64,000 nucleotides of DNA from an uncultured Metabacillus sp. (GCF_947503125.1 NZ_CANNCR010000008.1:84166-148165); one strand, 5' to 3'; shown: positions 47,866 to 59,050, counted from the stretch's first letter. The notes: generated from the sequence alone by a model not told the origin. Made by a program: numbers and translations.

Positions 47866-49140
47866 TTAAAAAATTGATGTTGTTTCCTTTGAAGTATTTT
47901 CTAAAATTTCTTTTAAACGTGCTAAAAAGCGGCCGCAAATTAACCCGTCTAACACTCTGTGGTCAAGTGACAGGCACAAATTCACCATATCTCGTACAGC
48001 TATCATTCCATCGATTATTACTGGACGTTTAACAATCGATTCTACTTGCAAGATGGCCGCTTGTGGGTAATTAATGATTCCCATCGATTGAACTGATCCA
48101 AACGAACCTGTATTGTTTACAGTAAATGTTCCGCCCTGCATATCATTAGATGTGAGCTTACCATTGCGAGCTTTTACAGCTAAATCCGTGATTTCTCTGG
48201 CGATTCCTTTAATTGATTTTTCATCAGCTGCCTTTATCACTGGAACAAATAAGGAATCCTCTTTTGCTACCGCAATCGAAATATTGATTTCTTTCTTTTG
48301 AATGATTTTATCTCCAGCCCATGTTGAATTTAGTTGCGGAAATTCTTTCAACGCTTGTGCTGCAGCCTTAACAAAAAAGGCAAAAAAGGTTAAGTTAAAA
48401 CCCTCTTTTTGTTTAAATTCATCTTTTATGGCGTTGCGGTATCCAACAAGATTTGTTACATCTACCTCGATCATCATCCAGGCATGTGGCACCTCATGTT
48501 TTGAGCGAACCATATTTGCAGCAATTGCTTTACGAACTCCAGAAATCGGGATTTCAATGTCACCTGGTGCTGCAGGAATAGATCTTTGCACTTGTTCTTG
48601 AGTTGACTGTGCTGAATCATCAGATTGGTTTCTTGAAATCTCCTCCTGTTTAACATCGCTTGCTTTTGAAATCATCTCTCTTTCGATAAGCTTTATTAAA
48701 TCTTTTCTTGTAATTCGTCCACCAGCACCTGTACCGTTTACTTGCTCTAAATCGATCTCATGCTCCTGTGCAAGTCGGAGCACGGCTGGGGAATAGCGCT
48801 TTTTGTTTGCTTGCTCCACCTGTATTTCTACTTGCGTTTCAGCTATTGCCTTTAAATCGCTTTTCGCTGCATCTTTCGCGTCTATATCTGCTTCAGTTCC
48901 TTCTACTTCAATAGTACAAATGACTTCGCCTACTGCCAATGTTGCCCCTTCCTCAGCAATAATTTCTTTGATAACACCGCTATAGGAGGAGGGAACTTCT
49001 GCATTCACTTTATCTGTCATAACTTCTGCAAGCGGGTCATATTTATTTACTTTATCCCCTGGAGAAACAAGCCAACTACTAATCGTACCTTCTGTTACAC
49101 TTTCACCTAACTGAGGCATTTTTATTTGTTCTATTGCCAC
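47866..49140 (-). CDS. bkdB: branched-chain keto-acid dehydrogenase E2 (BkdB)
   Basis: Dihydrolipoyl acyltransferase core of the BCKDH complex. 424 residues from the GTG at 49140 (AAGGAGG seven bases before). Lipoyl domain 1-80 with the lipoylated Lys in EVMTDKVNAEVPS; a peripheral subunit-binding domain (YSPAVLRLAQEHEID); the catalytic domain with DHRVLDG near the end. Last gene of the operon. Confidence 0.95.
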   Translation of the reverse strand: MAIEQIKMPQLGESVTEGTISSWLVSPGDKVNKYDPLAEVMTDKVNAEVPSSYSGVIKEIIAEEGATLAVGEVICTIEVEGTEADIDAKDAAKSDLKAIAETQVEIQVEQANKKRYSPAVLRLAQEHEIDLEQVNGTGAGGRITRKDLIKLIEREMISKASDVKQEEISRNQSDDSAQSTQEQVQRSIPAAPGDIEIPISGVRKAIAANMVRSKHEVPHAWMMIEVDVTNLVGYRNAIKDEFKQKEGFNLTFFAFFVKAAAQALKEFPQLNSTWAGDKIIQKKEINISIAVAKEDSLFVPVIKAADEKSIKGIAREITDLAVKARNGKLTSNDMQGGTFTVNNTGSFGSVQSMGIINYPQAAILQVESIVKRPVIIDGMIAVRDMVNLCLSLDHRVLDGLICGRFLARLKEILENTSKETTSIF

Positions 49141-49205
49141 TACTGAAACCTCCTTGGGTAAGGCTAATCTAATCATTCATGATTCTCTATAAGAATGTTA
49201 ATCAA

Positions 49206-50189
49206 TTAGAATTCTGCAAGCTTGCGCATTGCTTCTTCCACTTTATCCGGATTAATCATAAAGTATTTTTCCATCGTTGGCGCGTATGGCATAGCTGGTA
49301 CATCTGGCCCTGCTAACCGCATAATTGGCGCATCTAAATCAAACAAACAATTCTCTGCAATTATCGCTGATACTTCACTAATAATACTGCCTTCTTTGTT
49401 GTCCTCAGTAATGAGCAATACTTTGCCAGTTTTGGAGGCAGCCTCAATGATTGCCTCTTTATCTAAAGGATAAACTGTTCGTAAATCTAATACATGGGCA
49501 GAGATTCCGTCAGCAGATAGTCGTTCAGCTGCTTGCAGGGCGAAATGCACGCACAATCCGTAAGTGATGACAGTCAAATCCTCCCCCTCACGTTTTACAT
49601 CAGCTTTTCCAATCGGAAGAACATACTCTTCCTCAGGAACTTCTCCTTTTATTAAACGATAGGCCCGTTTATGTTCAAAAAATAAAACAGGATCATCATC
49701 ACGTATCGCCGCTTTTAACAGCCCTTTTGCATCATAAGGTGTCGAAGGAATAACAATTTTTAAGCCCGGTTGATTGGCAAAAACCGCTTCTACCGATTGC
49801 GAGTGATAAAGAGCACCATGAACCCCGCCTCCAAATGGGGCGCGGATCGTTATAGGACAATGCCAATCGTTATTCGAGCGATAGCGAATTCTTGCAGCCT
49901 CTGAAATAATTTGGTTCACTGCCGGCATAATAAAATCAGCAAATTGCATTTCAGCTATCGGCCTCATTCCATACATGGCAGCACCAATTCCAACTCCTGC
50001 AATAGCAGATTCAGCCAGCGGTGTATCCATTACCCGTTCCTCGCCAAACTTATCATACAAACCTGCTGTCGCTTTAAAGACTCCGCCTTTTTTTCCAACA
50101 TCCTCTCCGAGCACAAAAACCTTTTCGTCTCGCTCCATCTCTTCCCGCATCGCCATTGTAATGGCATCTATATATGAAATAACAGCCAT
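49206..50189 (-). CDS. bkdAB: BCKDH E1 beta subunit
   Basis: 327-residue transketolase-type beta subunit that forms the thiamine diphosphate site with BkdAA. Motifs VLGEDVGKKGGVF (Glu of the ThDP site), QFADFIMPAVNQI and ISTRAP-like TIRAPFGGG. Gap to bkdAA is 12 bases. Confidence 0.96.
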   Translation of the reverse strand: MAVISYIDAITMAMREEMERDEKVFVLGEDVGKKGGVFKATAGLYDKFGEERVMDTPLAESAIAGVGIGAAMYGMRPIAEMQFADFIMPAVNQIISEAARIRYRSNNDWHCPITIRAPFGGGVHGALYHSQSVEAVFANQPGLKIVIPSTPYDAKGLLKAAIRDDDPVLFFEHKRAYRLIKGEVPEEEYVLPIGKADVKREGEDLTVITYGLCVHFALQAAERLSADGISAHVLDLRTVYPLDKEAIIEAASKTGKVLLITEDNKEGSIISEVSAIIAENCLFDLDAPIMRLAGPDVPAMPYAPTMEKYFMINPDKVEEAMRKLAEF

Positions 50190-50201
50190 GTTTTTTCCCC
50201 C

Positions 50202-51194
50202 TTACTCTGCATATACATGCTTTAACGCATGTTCTGGAACCGCATATGGAGCAGCTTCAGCATACTCTGTTGCTTCATCTACTACTTTCATAATGTTAGC
50301 GAACATTTCATTTTCTATTTCATCTGTTAACACACCAACCTCTTTTAGATAGTTGGCAAATGTCTTAATCGGATCATTTTTCTTCGCTTCAGCTACTTCA
50401 TCCTGTTCCCGGTAACTGCGATCGTCATCATCACTTGAGTGCGGTGTTAAGCGGTATGATATTGTTTCAATTAGAGTTGGACCTTCACCACGGCGCCCGC
50501 GGTCAGCAGCCTGTTTGACTGCAGCATAAACCTCAAGTGGGCAATTGCCATCTACCGTTACTCCAGGCATACCATAGCCAATTGCTCTATCCGAAATTTT
50601 TTCACAGGCAACCTGTTTGTTATAAGGGACAGAGATTGCATATTTATTATTTTCACACATTAATATAACGGGAAGCTTATGAACAGCAGCGAAATTTGCT
50701 CCCTCATGAAAATCGCCTTGATTGGATGAACCTTCACCGAACGTTACAAACGTAACTAAATTCTTCTTTTGCATTTTTCCAGCCAAAGCAATTCCTACTG
50801 CGTGAGGGACTTGTGTTGTAACTGGAGAAGAACCAGTTACGATCCGGTTTTTCTTTTGACCGAAGTGACCTGGCATCTGTCTTCCGCCTGAGTTGGGATC
50901 CTCAGCTTTTGCAAAACCAGATAGCATTAATTCCTTAGCTGTCATACCAAACGTTAAAACAACTCCCATATCCCGGTAATAGGGAAGGACATAATCCTCA
51001 TTGCGATCTAAAGCAAAAGCTGCCCCAACTTGTGCCGCCTCTTGACCTTGACATGAAATAACAAATGGTATTTTACCAGCACGGTTCAATAACCACATGC
51101 GTTCATCAATTTTTCTTGCCATAGCCATTGTTTCATACATCTTTAACACGTCTTGATCATTAAGACCTAAAACATGATGTCGGTTTTCTGTCAT
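50202..51194 (-). CDS. bkdAA: BCKDH E1 alpha subunit
   Basis: 330 residues. ThDP-binding motif GEGSSNQGDFHEGANFAA (GDG type, around 155-180) with CENNKYAIS. ATG at 51194 (GGGAGG upstream) is preferred to 51209, matching the length of the B. subtilis protein. Catalyses decarboxylation of branched 2-oxo acids. Confidence 0.95.
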   Translation of the reverse strand: MTENRHHVLGLNDQDVLKMYETMAMARKIDERMWLLNRAGKIPFVISCQGQEAAQVGAAFALDRNEDYVLPYYRDMGVVLTFGMTAKELMLSGFAKAEDPNSGGRQMPGHFGQKKNRIVTGSSPVTTQVPHAVGIALAGKMQKKNLVTFVTFGEGSSNQGDFHEGANFAAVHKLPVILMCENNKYAISVPYNKQVACEKISDRAIGYGMPGVTVDGNCPLEVYAAVKQAADRGRRGEGPTLIETISYRLTPHSSDDDDRSYREQDEVAEAKKNDPIKTFANYLKEVGVLTDEIENEMFANIMKVVDEATEYAEAAPYAVPEHALKHVYAE

Positions 51195-51208
51195 TATATT
51201 ACCTCCCA

Positions 51209-52630
51209 TTAAAAATGAATCGCCTTTCCATAAACAGCAAGTGCCGCTTCACCAATTGCTTCAGATAATGTCGGATGAGGATGGATGGTATGTGATACTT
51301 CCCATGGCGTGGCATCCAATACCCTTGCTAGCCCTGCTTCTGAAATCATGTCGGTGACATGGGGGCCTATCATATGAACACCTAAGAGGTCATCTGTTTC
51401 TTCATCCACTACAAGTTTGACGAATCCATCTGCTTCACCAAAGATCAGAGCCTTTCCAATCGCTTTAAATGGAAATTTGCCTATTTTCGTTTTATATCCG
51501 TTAGTCTTTGCTTCGTCTTCAGTTAATCCGACACTCGCAATCTCCGGGGAACTGTAAATACATTTTGGTACAAATGTTTCTTCTAATAGAATCGGCTTTT
51601 CATTTGCAATATGCTCAACTGCTATTATGCCTTCATGTGAAGCCACATGTGCTAATTGCAAGCCGCCAATAACATCGCCAATTGCGTATATATGTGATTC
51701 TTTCGTTTGATAAAATTGATTTGTCGCAATAAAGCCATTCTCTGTTTTTATATCAGTATTTTCCAGCCCGATCCCTTCAACATTAGCTTTCCTTCCAACC
51801 GAAAGAAGGATTTTATCGGCTATAAATGATTTTTCTTCTCCTTTATGCTCCGCTCTTATCGAAGCTTGATTTCCTTTTTCAAGCGTATTAGGCAACACTT
51901 TACAGTCAGTTACAATGGTAATGCCTTTTTTCTTCATTAACCGTTCCATCTCTTTAGAAATCTCTATGTCCTCTGTAGGCAAAATTCTCTCTGAGTATTC
52001 TAAAACGGTGATCTCCACACCAAAATCTGAAAGCATTGAAGCCCATTCAATGCCAATAACACCACCGCCAACAATTATCATAGATTTTGGCAGACTCGTT
52101 AATTCCAATGCTTCATCAGAGGTAAGTACAACCTCTCCATCAATTTCTAGCCCTGGCAGACTTCGTGGCCTTGAACCTGTAGCAATAATGACATTTTTAG
52201 GAATAAGCATTTCATTTTCTTCCCCATTGTTCATCTCTACCGAAATCGTTCCGGGCATTGGTGAAAAAATCGATGGTCCTAAAATGCGTCCTGTTCCTTC
52301 GTACACATCGATTTTCCCCTTTTTCATGAGCTGTTGTACTCCATTGTGAAGCTGCTCGACAATTCGCGCTTTTCTTTCTTGAACTTTTAAAAAATCCACT
52401 GTAACTTCCGAGATTTCTACACCGAACTCTGAGCTTTTCTTCGCTGTTGCAAACACTTCAGCACTTCTAAGAAGTGCTTTACTCGGAATACAGCCTTTAT
52501 GTAAACATGTTCCGCCAAGCTTCCTTTTTTCCACTACTGCTGTTTTAAGACCAAGCTGGGAGGCACGGATTGCTGCAACATATCCGCCTGTTCCTCCTCC
52601 AAGGATAACTAAATCATATTCGGTTGCCAT
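51209..52630 (-). CDS. lpdV: dihydrolipoyl dehydrogenase LpdV (E3)
   Basis: 473-residue flavoprotein disulfide reductase. FAD motif ILGGGTGGYVAA, redox pair GGTCLHKGCIPSK, NAD motif IVGGGVIGIEWAS and C-terminal HPHPTLSEA. Second ATG chosen because GGAGGG is closer to normal spacing. Regenerates the lipoamide of BkdB. Confidence 0.95.
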   Translation of the reverse strand: MATEYDLVILGGGTGGYVAAIRASQLGLKTAVVEKRKLGGTCLHKGCIPSKALLRSAEVFATAKKSSEFGVEISEVTVDFLKVQERKARIVEQLHNGVQQLMKKGKIDVYEGTGRILGPSIFSPMPGTISVEMNNGEENEMLIPKNVIIATGSRPRSLPGLEIDGEVVLTSDEALELTSLPKSMIIVGGGVIGIEWASMLSDFGVEITVLEYSERILPTEDIEISKEMERLMKKKGITIVTDCKVLPNTLEKGNQASIRAEHKGEEKSFIADKILLSVGRKANVEGIGLENTDIKTENGFIATNQFYQTKESHIYAIGDVIGGLQLAHVASHEGIIAVEHIANEKPILLEETFVPKCIYSSPEIASVGLTEDEAKTNGYKTKIGKFPFKAIGKALIFGEADGFVKLVVDEETDDLLGVHMIGPHVTDMISEAGLARVLDATPWEVSHTIHPHPTLSEAIGEAALAVYGKAIHF

Positions 52631-52668
52631 CATATCCCTCCTTTAAAACAAATCCTCTTGGTGGCAAG

Positions 52669-53784
52669 TTAATTGTTTGTTTTTGTTGCAATTAATTGTT
52701 TTGAATTCGGATATTGCTTCGCTTTTTCTTCATTTGTTAACACACGTAATGCTCCTTCAGCGAGTGCCTGCAGCTCATTTTCACCTGGAAATACTAGAAC
52801 GTCTGCAATCCAATCTATATAGGAGGAAATTTCTTTTACGAATTTTTTTCCATAGGCTAATCCTCCTGTTAACACGATGGCATCGACTTTACCTTTTAAT
52901 ACCGCACTAGCAGAGCCGATTTCTTTTGCAATTTGATATGCCATTGCTGAATATATAAGGGAAGCCTTTTGATCACCAGCTTCAACCATTTTTTCCACCT
53001 TGACAGCATCATTTGTTCCTAAATAGCCGACAAGACCGCCTTGCCCGACAATTTTCTTCATCATTTCCTCGCGATAATATTCTCCAGAGTAACACAAAGA
53101 AATAAGGTCTCCTGCCGGAACTGTTCCAGCACGTTCAGGACTAAATGGCCCGTCACCATGCAAGCCATTATTTACATCCACAACTCTGCCTCTCTTATGA
53201 ACGCCAACAGTAATCCCGCCGCCCATATGTGTAATGATCAGGTTCATGTCTTCATATTTCTTATTGAAATCAGAAGCAACACGCCGGGCAACTGCTTTTT
53301 GGTTTAATGCATGAAAAATGCTTCTTCTCTCAATAGCAGGCATTCCTGAGATTTTTGCAATTTCATCCATTTCATCCACTACAACCGGATCAACAATAAA
53401 TGCAGGTATATTAAGCCCGCTCGCAATTTCATAAGCAATTATCCCACCAAGGTTTGATGCATGCTGACCAGCATAACCGATCCTTAAATCTTCGAGCATT
53501 TGCTCATTAACTATATACGTCCCCCCCTCAATTGGACGAAGCAGACCTCCACGTCCACAAACAGCATTGATTTTTGAAATATTGATTCCTTCTTCATGAA
53601 GAGTTTCCAAAATGGCCTGTTTACGGAAGTCATATTGATCAATAATCGTTGGATATGTTTGAAGCTTTTGAACATCATGCCGCAGTGTTTTTTCAAAAAT
53701 AGAACGCTCGTTATCAAAAACACCTATTTTCGTCGATGTTGACCCAGGGTTAAGAACTAGAATTCGATATTCATTCACTTGCAA
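52669..53784 (-). CDS. buk: butyrate/branched-chain fatty acid kinase
   Basis: Converts branched acyl phosphate plus ADP to acid and ATP, after Ptb. 371 residues, ASKHA acetokinase family: [12 protein letters not shown] near residue 10, [12 protein letters not shown] and [12 protein letters not shown] start at 53784 with GGAGG eight bases upstream. Confidence 0.92.
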   Translation of the reverse strand: MQVNEYRILVLNPGSTSTKIGVFDNERSIFEKTLRHDVQKLQTYPTIIDQYDFRKQAILETLHEEGINISKINAVCGRGGLLRPIEGGTYIVNEQMLEDLRIGYAGQHASNLGGIIAYEIASGLNIPAFIVDPVVVDEMDEIAKISGMPAIERRSIFHALNQKAVARRVASDFNKKYEDMNLIITHMGGGITVGVHKRGRVVDVNNGLHGDGPFSPERAGTVPAGDLISLCYSGEYYREEMMKKIVGQGGLVGYLGTNDAVKVEKMVEAGDQKASLIYSAMAYQIAKEIGSASAVLKGKVDAIVLTGGLAYGKKFVKEISSYIDWIADVLVFPGENELQALAEGALRVLTNEEKAKQYPNSKQLIATKTNN

Positions 53785-53874
53785 CGTTTAAACCTCCGTC
53801 ATCTAAAAAATTATTCACAGTTCGTTCTTTTGGATGTGAAAGGGAAGTTGATCTTGATGTATATAAAGTGAAAA

Positions 53875-53905
53875 TTGGAGTTAAGAGAAAGCATGACTCC
53901 TAACC
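53875..53905 (-). terminator. weak stem after bcd
   Basis: GGAGT/ACTCC with TTTT behind on the minus strand, between bcd and buk; possibly a mild attenuator. Confidence 0.35.
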
Positions 53906-53923
53906 CCAACGGTCAATCAATTA

Positions 53924-55018
53924 TTAGCGACGACTCAAAATATGATGTCCATTTTGTAAAAATTGACTGCGAGAATTTCTCATTCGTGCAATTCGTTCTT
54001 CTGCAAGACGGTCAGCTGCTTTATAAGTCGGAATATCATCACGCTTCGCAATGTCAATAACTCGAGATATGTTATTATAAATGCCTTCAACCTTTTTCAG
54101 TGCACGTTCACTGTTATATCCATAAAGTTCATCAGCGACATTAATGACACCGCCTGCATTAATGACATAATCTGGAGCATAAACAATACCCATTTCATGA
54201 ATGATATCACCATGTTTAGCATCTTTTAATTGGTTATTCGCTGCACCAGCAATAACCCTTGCTTTTAATTGCGGGATGGTCACATCATTGATCGTCGCAC
54301 CAAGCGCACATGGAGCATAAATATCACACTCAACACTATAAATATCATTTGGTTCGACCGCTTTTACGCCAAAATCCTCTATAGCACGTCTCACTGCTTC
54401 TTTATTGATGTCAGTTACAATTAGCTGTGCGCCCTCTTCATGCAAATGTTTACACAAATTGTATGCTACATTGCCAACACCTTGTACTGCAACAACCTTT
54501 CCCTCAAGCGAATCTGTTCCGAACGCCTCTTTTGCTGCAGCCTTCATTCCTCGATAAACGCCAAATGCCGTAACAGGTGAAGGATTTCCAGACGATCCAA
54601 AAGCAGGGGAAATACCTGTTACATAGTCGGTCTCCTCATGAATTAAATCCATGTCCGCAACTGTTGTTCCGACATCTTCTGCGGTAATATAGCGACCATT
54701 TAACCCTTGAATATAGCGGCCAAACGCCCGGAACATCTCTTCATTTTTATCTTTTCGGGGATCACCAATAATAACCGTTTTTCCACCTCCAAGATTTAAA
54801 CCTGCTGCTGCATTTTTATAAGTCATACCGCGAGCCAAACGCAAAGCATCTTCGATTGCCTCTTCTTCTGTATCATATGTCCACATACGTGTGCCACCTA
54901 AGGCTGGCCCTAACGTAGTATCATGGATCGCGATGATTGCTTTCAGTCCTGATTGTTTATCCTGACAAAATACCAATTGCTCATAATCGTAATTCTCCAT
55001 ATATTGGAATATTTCCAT
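53924..55018 (-). CDS. bcd: leucine/valine dehydrogenase
   Basis: 364-residue NAD-dependent amino-acid dehydrogenase that makes the keto acids for BCKDH. Substrate motif [13 protein letters not shown], catalytic Lys in [13 protein letters not shown] loop [13 protein letters not shown]. Typical length. Lies 23 bases behind ptb. Confidence 0.96.
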   Translation of the reverse strand: MEIFQYMENYDYEQLVFCQDKQSGLKAIIAIHDTTLGPALGGTRMWTYDTEEEAIEDALRLARGMTYKNAAAGLNLGGGKTVIIGDPRKDKNEEMFRAFGRYIQGLNGRYITAEDVGTTVADMDLIHEETDYVTGISPAFGSSGNPSPVTAFGVYRGMKAAAKEAFGTDSLEGKVVAVQGVGNVAYNLCKHLHEEGAQLIVTDINKEAVRRAIEDFGVKAVEPNDIYSVECDIYAPCALGATINDVTIPQLKARVIAGAANNQLKDAKHGDIIHEMGIVYAPDYVINAGGVINVADELYGYNSERALKKVEGIYNNISRVIDIAKRDDIPTYKAADRLAEERIARMRNSRSQFLQNGHHILSRR

Positions 55019-55041
55019 GATGTTGTTTTCCTCCTAATGGT

Positions 55042-55938
55042 TTACTTTTCAGATGAACAAATCGCTAATGCTAAGGAATAGAGCTTACTTTCGGATGAGT
55101 CCGTGCGACTTGTTAACACAATTGGTGCTTTCGCTCCAGCAATGACCGCTCCAACTCTGGCTTTTGCAAAATAAACCAACGATTTATACAAGGCATTTCC
55201 TACCTCAATCGTAGGCACGAGCAGTATATCAGCTTGTCCTGCTACCTCACTTTTAATCCCTTTATGTCTCGCAGCGTCAAGTGAAATCGCATTATCAAGC
55301 GCTAAAGGTCCGTCAATTACACAATCCTTTATTTGTCCTCTCATATTCATCAATGTTAAGGAAGCAGCGTCGATTGATGCCTGCATCGCAGGGTTTACAA
55401 CCTCCACTGCGGCAAGGGCAGCAACCTTTGGGATTTCAATGTCAATTGCTTTGGCAATCTCAACAGCATTAACAACAATCTGCTCCTTTTGCATTAAATC
55501 AGGCGCAATATTCATTGCAGCATCAGTTATAAAGACAAATTTTGTAAATCCCGGAACTTCGAAAATGGCCACATGGGACAATATTCTGCCCGTGCGAAGA
55601 CCATATTCCTTATTTAATACAGCTTTTAGCAAGATTGATGTTGGAAGATTACCCTTCATTAGCACAGAAGCCTCATTGTGATGAACGGCCCTTACAGCCA
55701 GTTCAGCTGCTTGCTCCTTGTTTCTTGCTTGAATGATTTCAATAGAATCTTTACCAATGCCTTTTGAAATGAGGAGATCCACAATTGCTTCTTTTTTACC
55801 AAAGAGCATAAATCGAGCGAGATTACGTTTAATCGCTTCAGATACAGCTTCTATAACCTCTTCATCCTCTGCAGAAGCAACCGCTACGACCTTCCCTCTT
55901 ATTTCAGCTGCTCTATTCAGCAGATTTTCTAACTTCAT
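55042..55938 (-). CDS. ptb: phosphate butyryltransferase
   Basis: 298 residues of the phosphate acetyl/butyryl transferase family. Takes branched acyl-CoA to acyl phosphate. Segments LMKGNLPTSILLKAVLNK and FVFITDAAMNIAPD are conserved. First gene of the bkd operon, preceded by a sigma-54 promoter. Usual name in B. subtilis is ptb (yqiS). Confidence 0.94.
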   Translation of the reverse strand: MKLENLLNRAAEIRGKVVAVASAEDEEVIEAVSEAIKRNLARFMLFGKKEAIVDLLISKGIGKDSIEIIQARNKEQAAELAVRAVHHNEASVLMKGNLPTSILLKAVLNKEYGLRTGRILSHVAIFEVPGFTKFVFITDAAMNIAPDLMQKEQIVVNAVEIAKAIDIEIPKVAALAAVEVVNPAMQASIDAASLTLMNMRGQIKDCVIDGPLALDNAISLDAARHKGIKSEVAGQADILLVPTIEVGNALYKSLVYFAKARVGAVIAGAKAPIVLTSRTDSSESKLYSLALAICSSEK

Positions 55939-55988
55939 TTATACCCATTTCCTTCCAAGATGTATTCATCTGCTATTACCAACTATCC

Positions 55989-56005
55989 AGCAAGAAGTGT
56001 GCCAA
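55989..56005 (-). promoter_or_regulatory. sigma-54 (-24/-12) promoter of the bkd operon
   Basis: Minus-strand TTGGCAC-N5-TTGCT (GG at -24, GC at -12) matches the consensus exactly. It lies about 50 bases before ptb; BkdR, its expected activator, is the next gene upstream. Between the two, 56006-56179, are repeated GTAAATCC boxes and TTGCAA-type half sites that may be activator sites. Confidence 0.9.
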
Positions 56006-56179
56006 CAGCCTTAATTCGTGTAAAAAAATGCATGTATATATGTAAATCCCTATGTACCTGTACGTAAATCCACGGTATTTCTTTTATCGGGTATGTATTT
56101 TTCACTCACAATAAAATGAATGACACATCATACCCTTTTATCATATAACGAACATGCACTATTTTGCAAACTATGTACA

Positions 56180-58252
56180 TTATTGCATGCTATTATTTGC
56201 AAGGTTATACTTTTCCATTTTATAGTACAGGCTTCTTAATGAAATTCCTAGAGCCTTTGCCGTTTGGGTCCGGTTGTACTCATGCTTTTCTAATGATTGC
56301 TTGATTACTTCAGCTTCAACCCGCTCAACAGCATCTGCCAGCGTTTCATCATTATTATGGACAAATGGTCCATTTTCTTGTACTTTTCTTTCTATTAGCG
56401 GTACTTGAAGCTGAGGAATATGCGTTGCTTCAATCATTGTTTCATGATGATCCATAAAAATGATAGCTCTGCCTAGCACATTTTCTAATTCTCTGACATT
56501 ACCCGGCCAATTATATTGATGAAGAAGCTCCAGAGCATGTTGTGTAATTGTATCAATATTCCGTCCATAATCCTGATTCAACTTGCTAATTAAACGGACA
56601 CATAATGCAGGAATATCTTCTTTTCGGTCTCTTAATGGCGGTATGGAGATTGGATAACGATTTAAACGATAATAAAGATCCTCACGAAAGCTTCCTTCTG
56701 CCAGAGCCTTTTCAATATTTACATTTGTTGCAGCAATCACACGCACATTAACCGGCAATGGCTTTGTTCCGCCAACCTTTACAATTTCATTTTCCTGAAG
56801 CACTCTGAGAAGCTTTGCTTGCATATTGGCTGATAATTCACCTATTTCATCCAAGAAAATGCTTCCATTATTAGCTTCTTCAAAAAAACCTCTCTTCCCG
56901 CCACGTTTCGCTCCTGAAAAAGCTCCCTCTTCATAACCAAAAAGTTCACTTTCCAATAGGCTTTCAGATATAGCTGCACAATTCACACGAATAAATTTGT
57001 TATACTTTCTGTCACTTGCATTATGTATCGCGTGGGCAAAAAGCTCCTTCCCTGTACCGGATTCACCTCTAAGAAGCACAGTTGCAGGTGTTTTCGCGCC
57101 TAACTTCGCCTGCTCAATCGCCATTTTCATTTCCTCGCTTACCCCGATAATATCCTCAAAAGTATACTTAGCCTCCAATGTACGAATAATTTGTCTTGCA
57201 CGATTTAATTCGGTTGTAAGCTTTTGAATTTCAGAGACATCCTGAATAACCCCGACACTTCCCTTTAGCTTTCCGTCCACAATTACCGGTGCAACATTAA
57301 CAATAACATCGCGCTTGGCAGGCCCAACTTTCATCCTTACGCCACGCACCGCACGTCTTGTTTGTAGCACCTTCATATGCATACTTTCACCCTCAGATAT
57401 ATCAGCGGTTGCCGGCTTTCCTAATACCTGTTCTTCTGACAAACCCGTCAATTTTGTATAGGCGCGATTGATCAAAATCCCGCGACCTTCTTCATCAACG
57501 ACAGAAATGGCCTCCTCAGAAGATTGGATAATTGATTCCAGCAGCACCTGAATTTCCTTTAAATTCGTCACTTCCTCTGCTAAATTTACAACCTCGGTAA
57601 TATCTTTAAAAAGAGCTAATGCTCCTAAAAGATTACCTGATTCATCAATCATAGGAATACGCGTCGTAATAATTTTCAAGCCATTTTCTAGGACTTGTTC
57701 TTGATTTGTTTCGACCTCACGCGTCGTAAGCGTTCTAGGCAATTTACTTGAGGGAATGACATCTTTGATATTCCGTCCAATTGCTTTTGTACGCGGGAAT
57801 CCGGTAATTTTCTCAGCTGTTTTATTAAACAAGATGATTTTTTCATTTATATCAATAACAATCATGCCATCATTTGTAGAATTAAAGATTGTTTGCTGCT
57901 TATACGTTTCCTCTTTTAGTTTTGCAATTAATACTTCTTTTTCTTCTACTAATTCTGAAATAAGATGGGCTACAGCTCCAGGAATTATCACCATGCCGGG
58001 TTCCTTGTCCTTTTGGAGACTCTTCATAACCTCGTTATTTCCGGTTGCCTCAATGATAATGTTTATGTTCTTCTTTATCACCGGCAACCAGTGTGTCGTT
58101 GTTTCAATGCCAAGTTTTTTAGCTAACTTTATTCCTGGTGCCTGTACATTTTTATCAACAATGGCCGCTACTTCCATTAAATTTGTTTCGACTATTCTCT
58201 TTAACAAAGCTGTTCCACCTTTACCAGCTCCGACGATCATTACACGTTGCAT
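56180..58252 (-). CDS. bkdR: sigma-54 activator BkdR
   Basis: 690-residue enhancer-binding protein. N-terminus begins with a dinucleotide-fold-like stretch ([15 protein letters not shown]), then two PAS domains (about 120-340), AAA+ domain with Walker A GESGTGKE and Walker B-type IFLDEIGEL, and a Fis-type HTH ([19 protein letters not shown]). The sigma-54 contact loop reads GAFSGA instead of GAFTGA. Located upstream of ptb as in B. subtilis. The N-terminal fold may sense a metabolite such as a keto acid or NAD; this is inference. Confidence 0.93.
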   Translation of the reverse strand: MQRVMIVGAGKGGTALLKRIVETNLMEVAAIVDKNVQAPGIKLAKKLGIETTTHWLPVIKKNINIIIEATGNNEVMKSLQKDKEPGMVIIPGAVAHLISELVEEKEVLIAKLKEETYKQQTIFNSTNDGMIVIDINEKIILFNKTAEKITGFPRTKAIGRNIKDVIPSSKLPRTLTTREVETNQEQVLENGLKIITTRIPMIDESGNLLGALALFKDITEVVNLAEEVTNLKEIQVLLESIIQSSEEAISVVDEEGRGILINRAYTKLTGLSEEQVLGKPATADISEGESMHMKVLQTRRAVRGVRMKVGPAKRDVIVNVAPVIVDGKLKGSVGVIQDVSEIQKLTTELNRARQIIRTLEAKYTFEDIIGVSEEMKMAIEQAKLGAKTPATVLLRGESGTGKELFAHAIHNASDRKYNKFIRVNCAAISESLLESELFGYEEGAFSGAKRGGKRGFFEEANNGSIFLDEIGELSANMQAKLLRVLQENEIVKVGGTKPLPVNVRVIAATNVNIEKALAEGSFREDLYYRLNRYPISIPPLRDRKEDIPALCVRLISKLNQDYGRNIDTITQHALELLHQYNWPGNVRELENVLGRAIIFMDHHETMIEATHIPQLQVPLIERKVQENGPFVHNNDETLADAVERVEAEVIKQSLEKHEYNRTQTAKALGISLRSLYYKMEKYNLANNSMQ

Positions 58253-58443
58253 AAACCTATCCCCTTTTTGTCACGATTGAAGCACCTATTTATGGTAAGT
58301 AAACTTAGTTTCTAAAAAATAAACATTGAAAAATATCGTATGCAAAAAATTGCACACTTATATCATAGCCTAAAGATTGGGACTTGACAAACATTCATGT
58401 GAGAATGAAAATGTAATCAGAACAAGAAAGGACTTAAATCTTT

Positions 58444-58680
58444 ATGTCTAGAATAATTGCACTTATTATTATGGTTATTCCCGGAGCACTAGCAGCATAT
58501 GGCATTAAGCTTATGCGTGATATGACGTTTGGCATTTTACAGCCGCCTATACCAAATTTATTTTTGCAGTTTATATTAGGTCTTATCTTATTCCTTGGTG
58601 GACTAAGCTTTGTTGCTGGGTTTATCTTTTACCGTGATCGAAAACGGAATAAGGTGCAGAAACGATTTTCTAAAAGATAA
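58444..58680 (+). CDS. yqzF: YqzF-like small membrane protein (DUF2627)
   Basis: 78 residues, two transmembrane segments (IIALIIMVIPGALAAYGI and LFLQFILGLILFLGGLSFVA) and a basic tail ending FSKR. It lies divergent from bkdR. Function unknown. Its last bases and stop codon belong to the identical part of repeat copy B, so the tail may have been altered by the repeat. Confidence 0.8.
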   Translation: MSRIIALIIMVIPGALAAYGIKLMRDMTFGILQPPIPNLFLQFILGLILFLGGLSFVAGFIFYRDRKRNKVQKRFSKR

Positions 58681-58847
58681 AAAAAGCGCAAGGCGCCTGC
58701 CTATCGGCGACAAGCATAAGGCGAACAGGAATAGAAGGTGTACTTTACCTTCAATTCCTGTTTGACTTATGACCTCGAGCCGATGGCGCCTGGAGCTAGA
58801 TTCAGAAACGCAAGCTATGTTAAGAAAATATATAAATTCTGATATTA
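58676..58847. repeat. 172-bp foldback repeat, copy B
   Basis: Identical to 47519-47690 and in the same orientation, 11157 bases apart. The pair encloses the complete bkd region from bkdB to yqzF. From 58848 the similarity fades after CTTGGC. The rest of the gap to 59050 contains no gene I can recognise. Confidence 0.92.
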
Positions 58848-59050
58848 TAAAGAAAACTTGGCTGGCGCCAAGCCTTAGGGGCAGTGCGACTGCCTATACT
58901 TAATTCTTAAAATTTGCCACTACGTCGAATTCTCATCTGCGCTGCAAATTTATGCTTTCTTAACGTGTAAAATAAAAGTGCGGCTTTTTCTATTATTAAA
59001 AGAGGTCAGTACCCTTAAGAACATGAAATCTTTACCGGATTCTAAATTGT

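Noticed and set aside
58330..58370. Possible sigma-54 promoter before bkdR (TGTGCAATTTTTTGCA)
   Set aside because: The -24 GG is missing; kept only as a palindromic TGCAA/TTGCA site that might bind BkdR.
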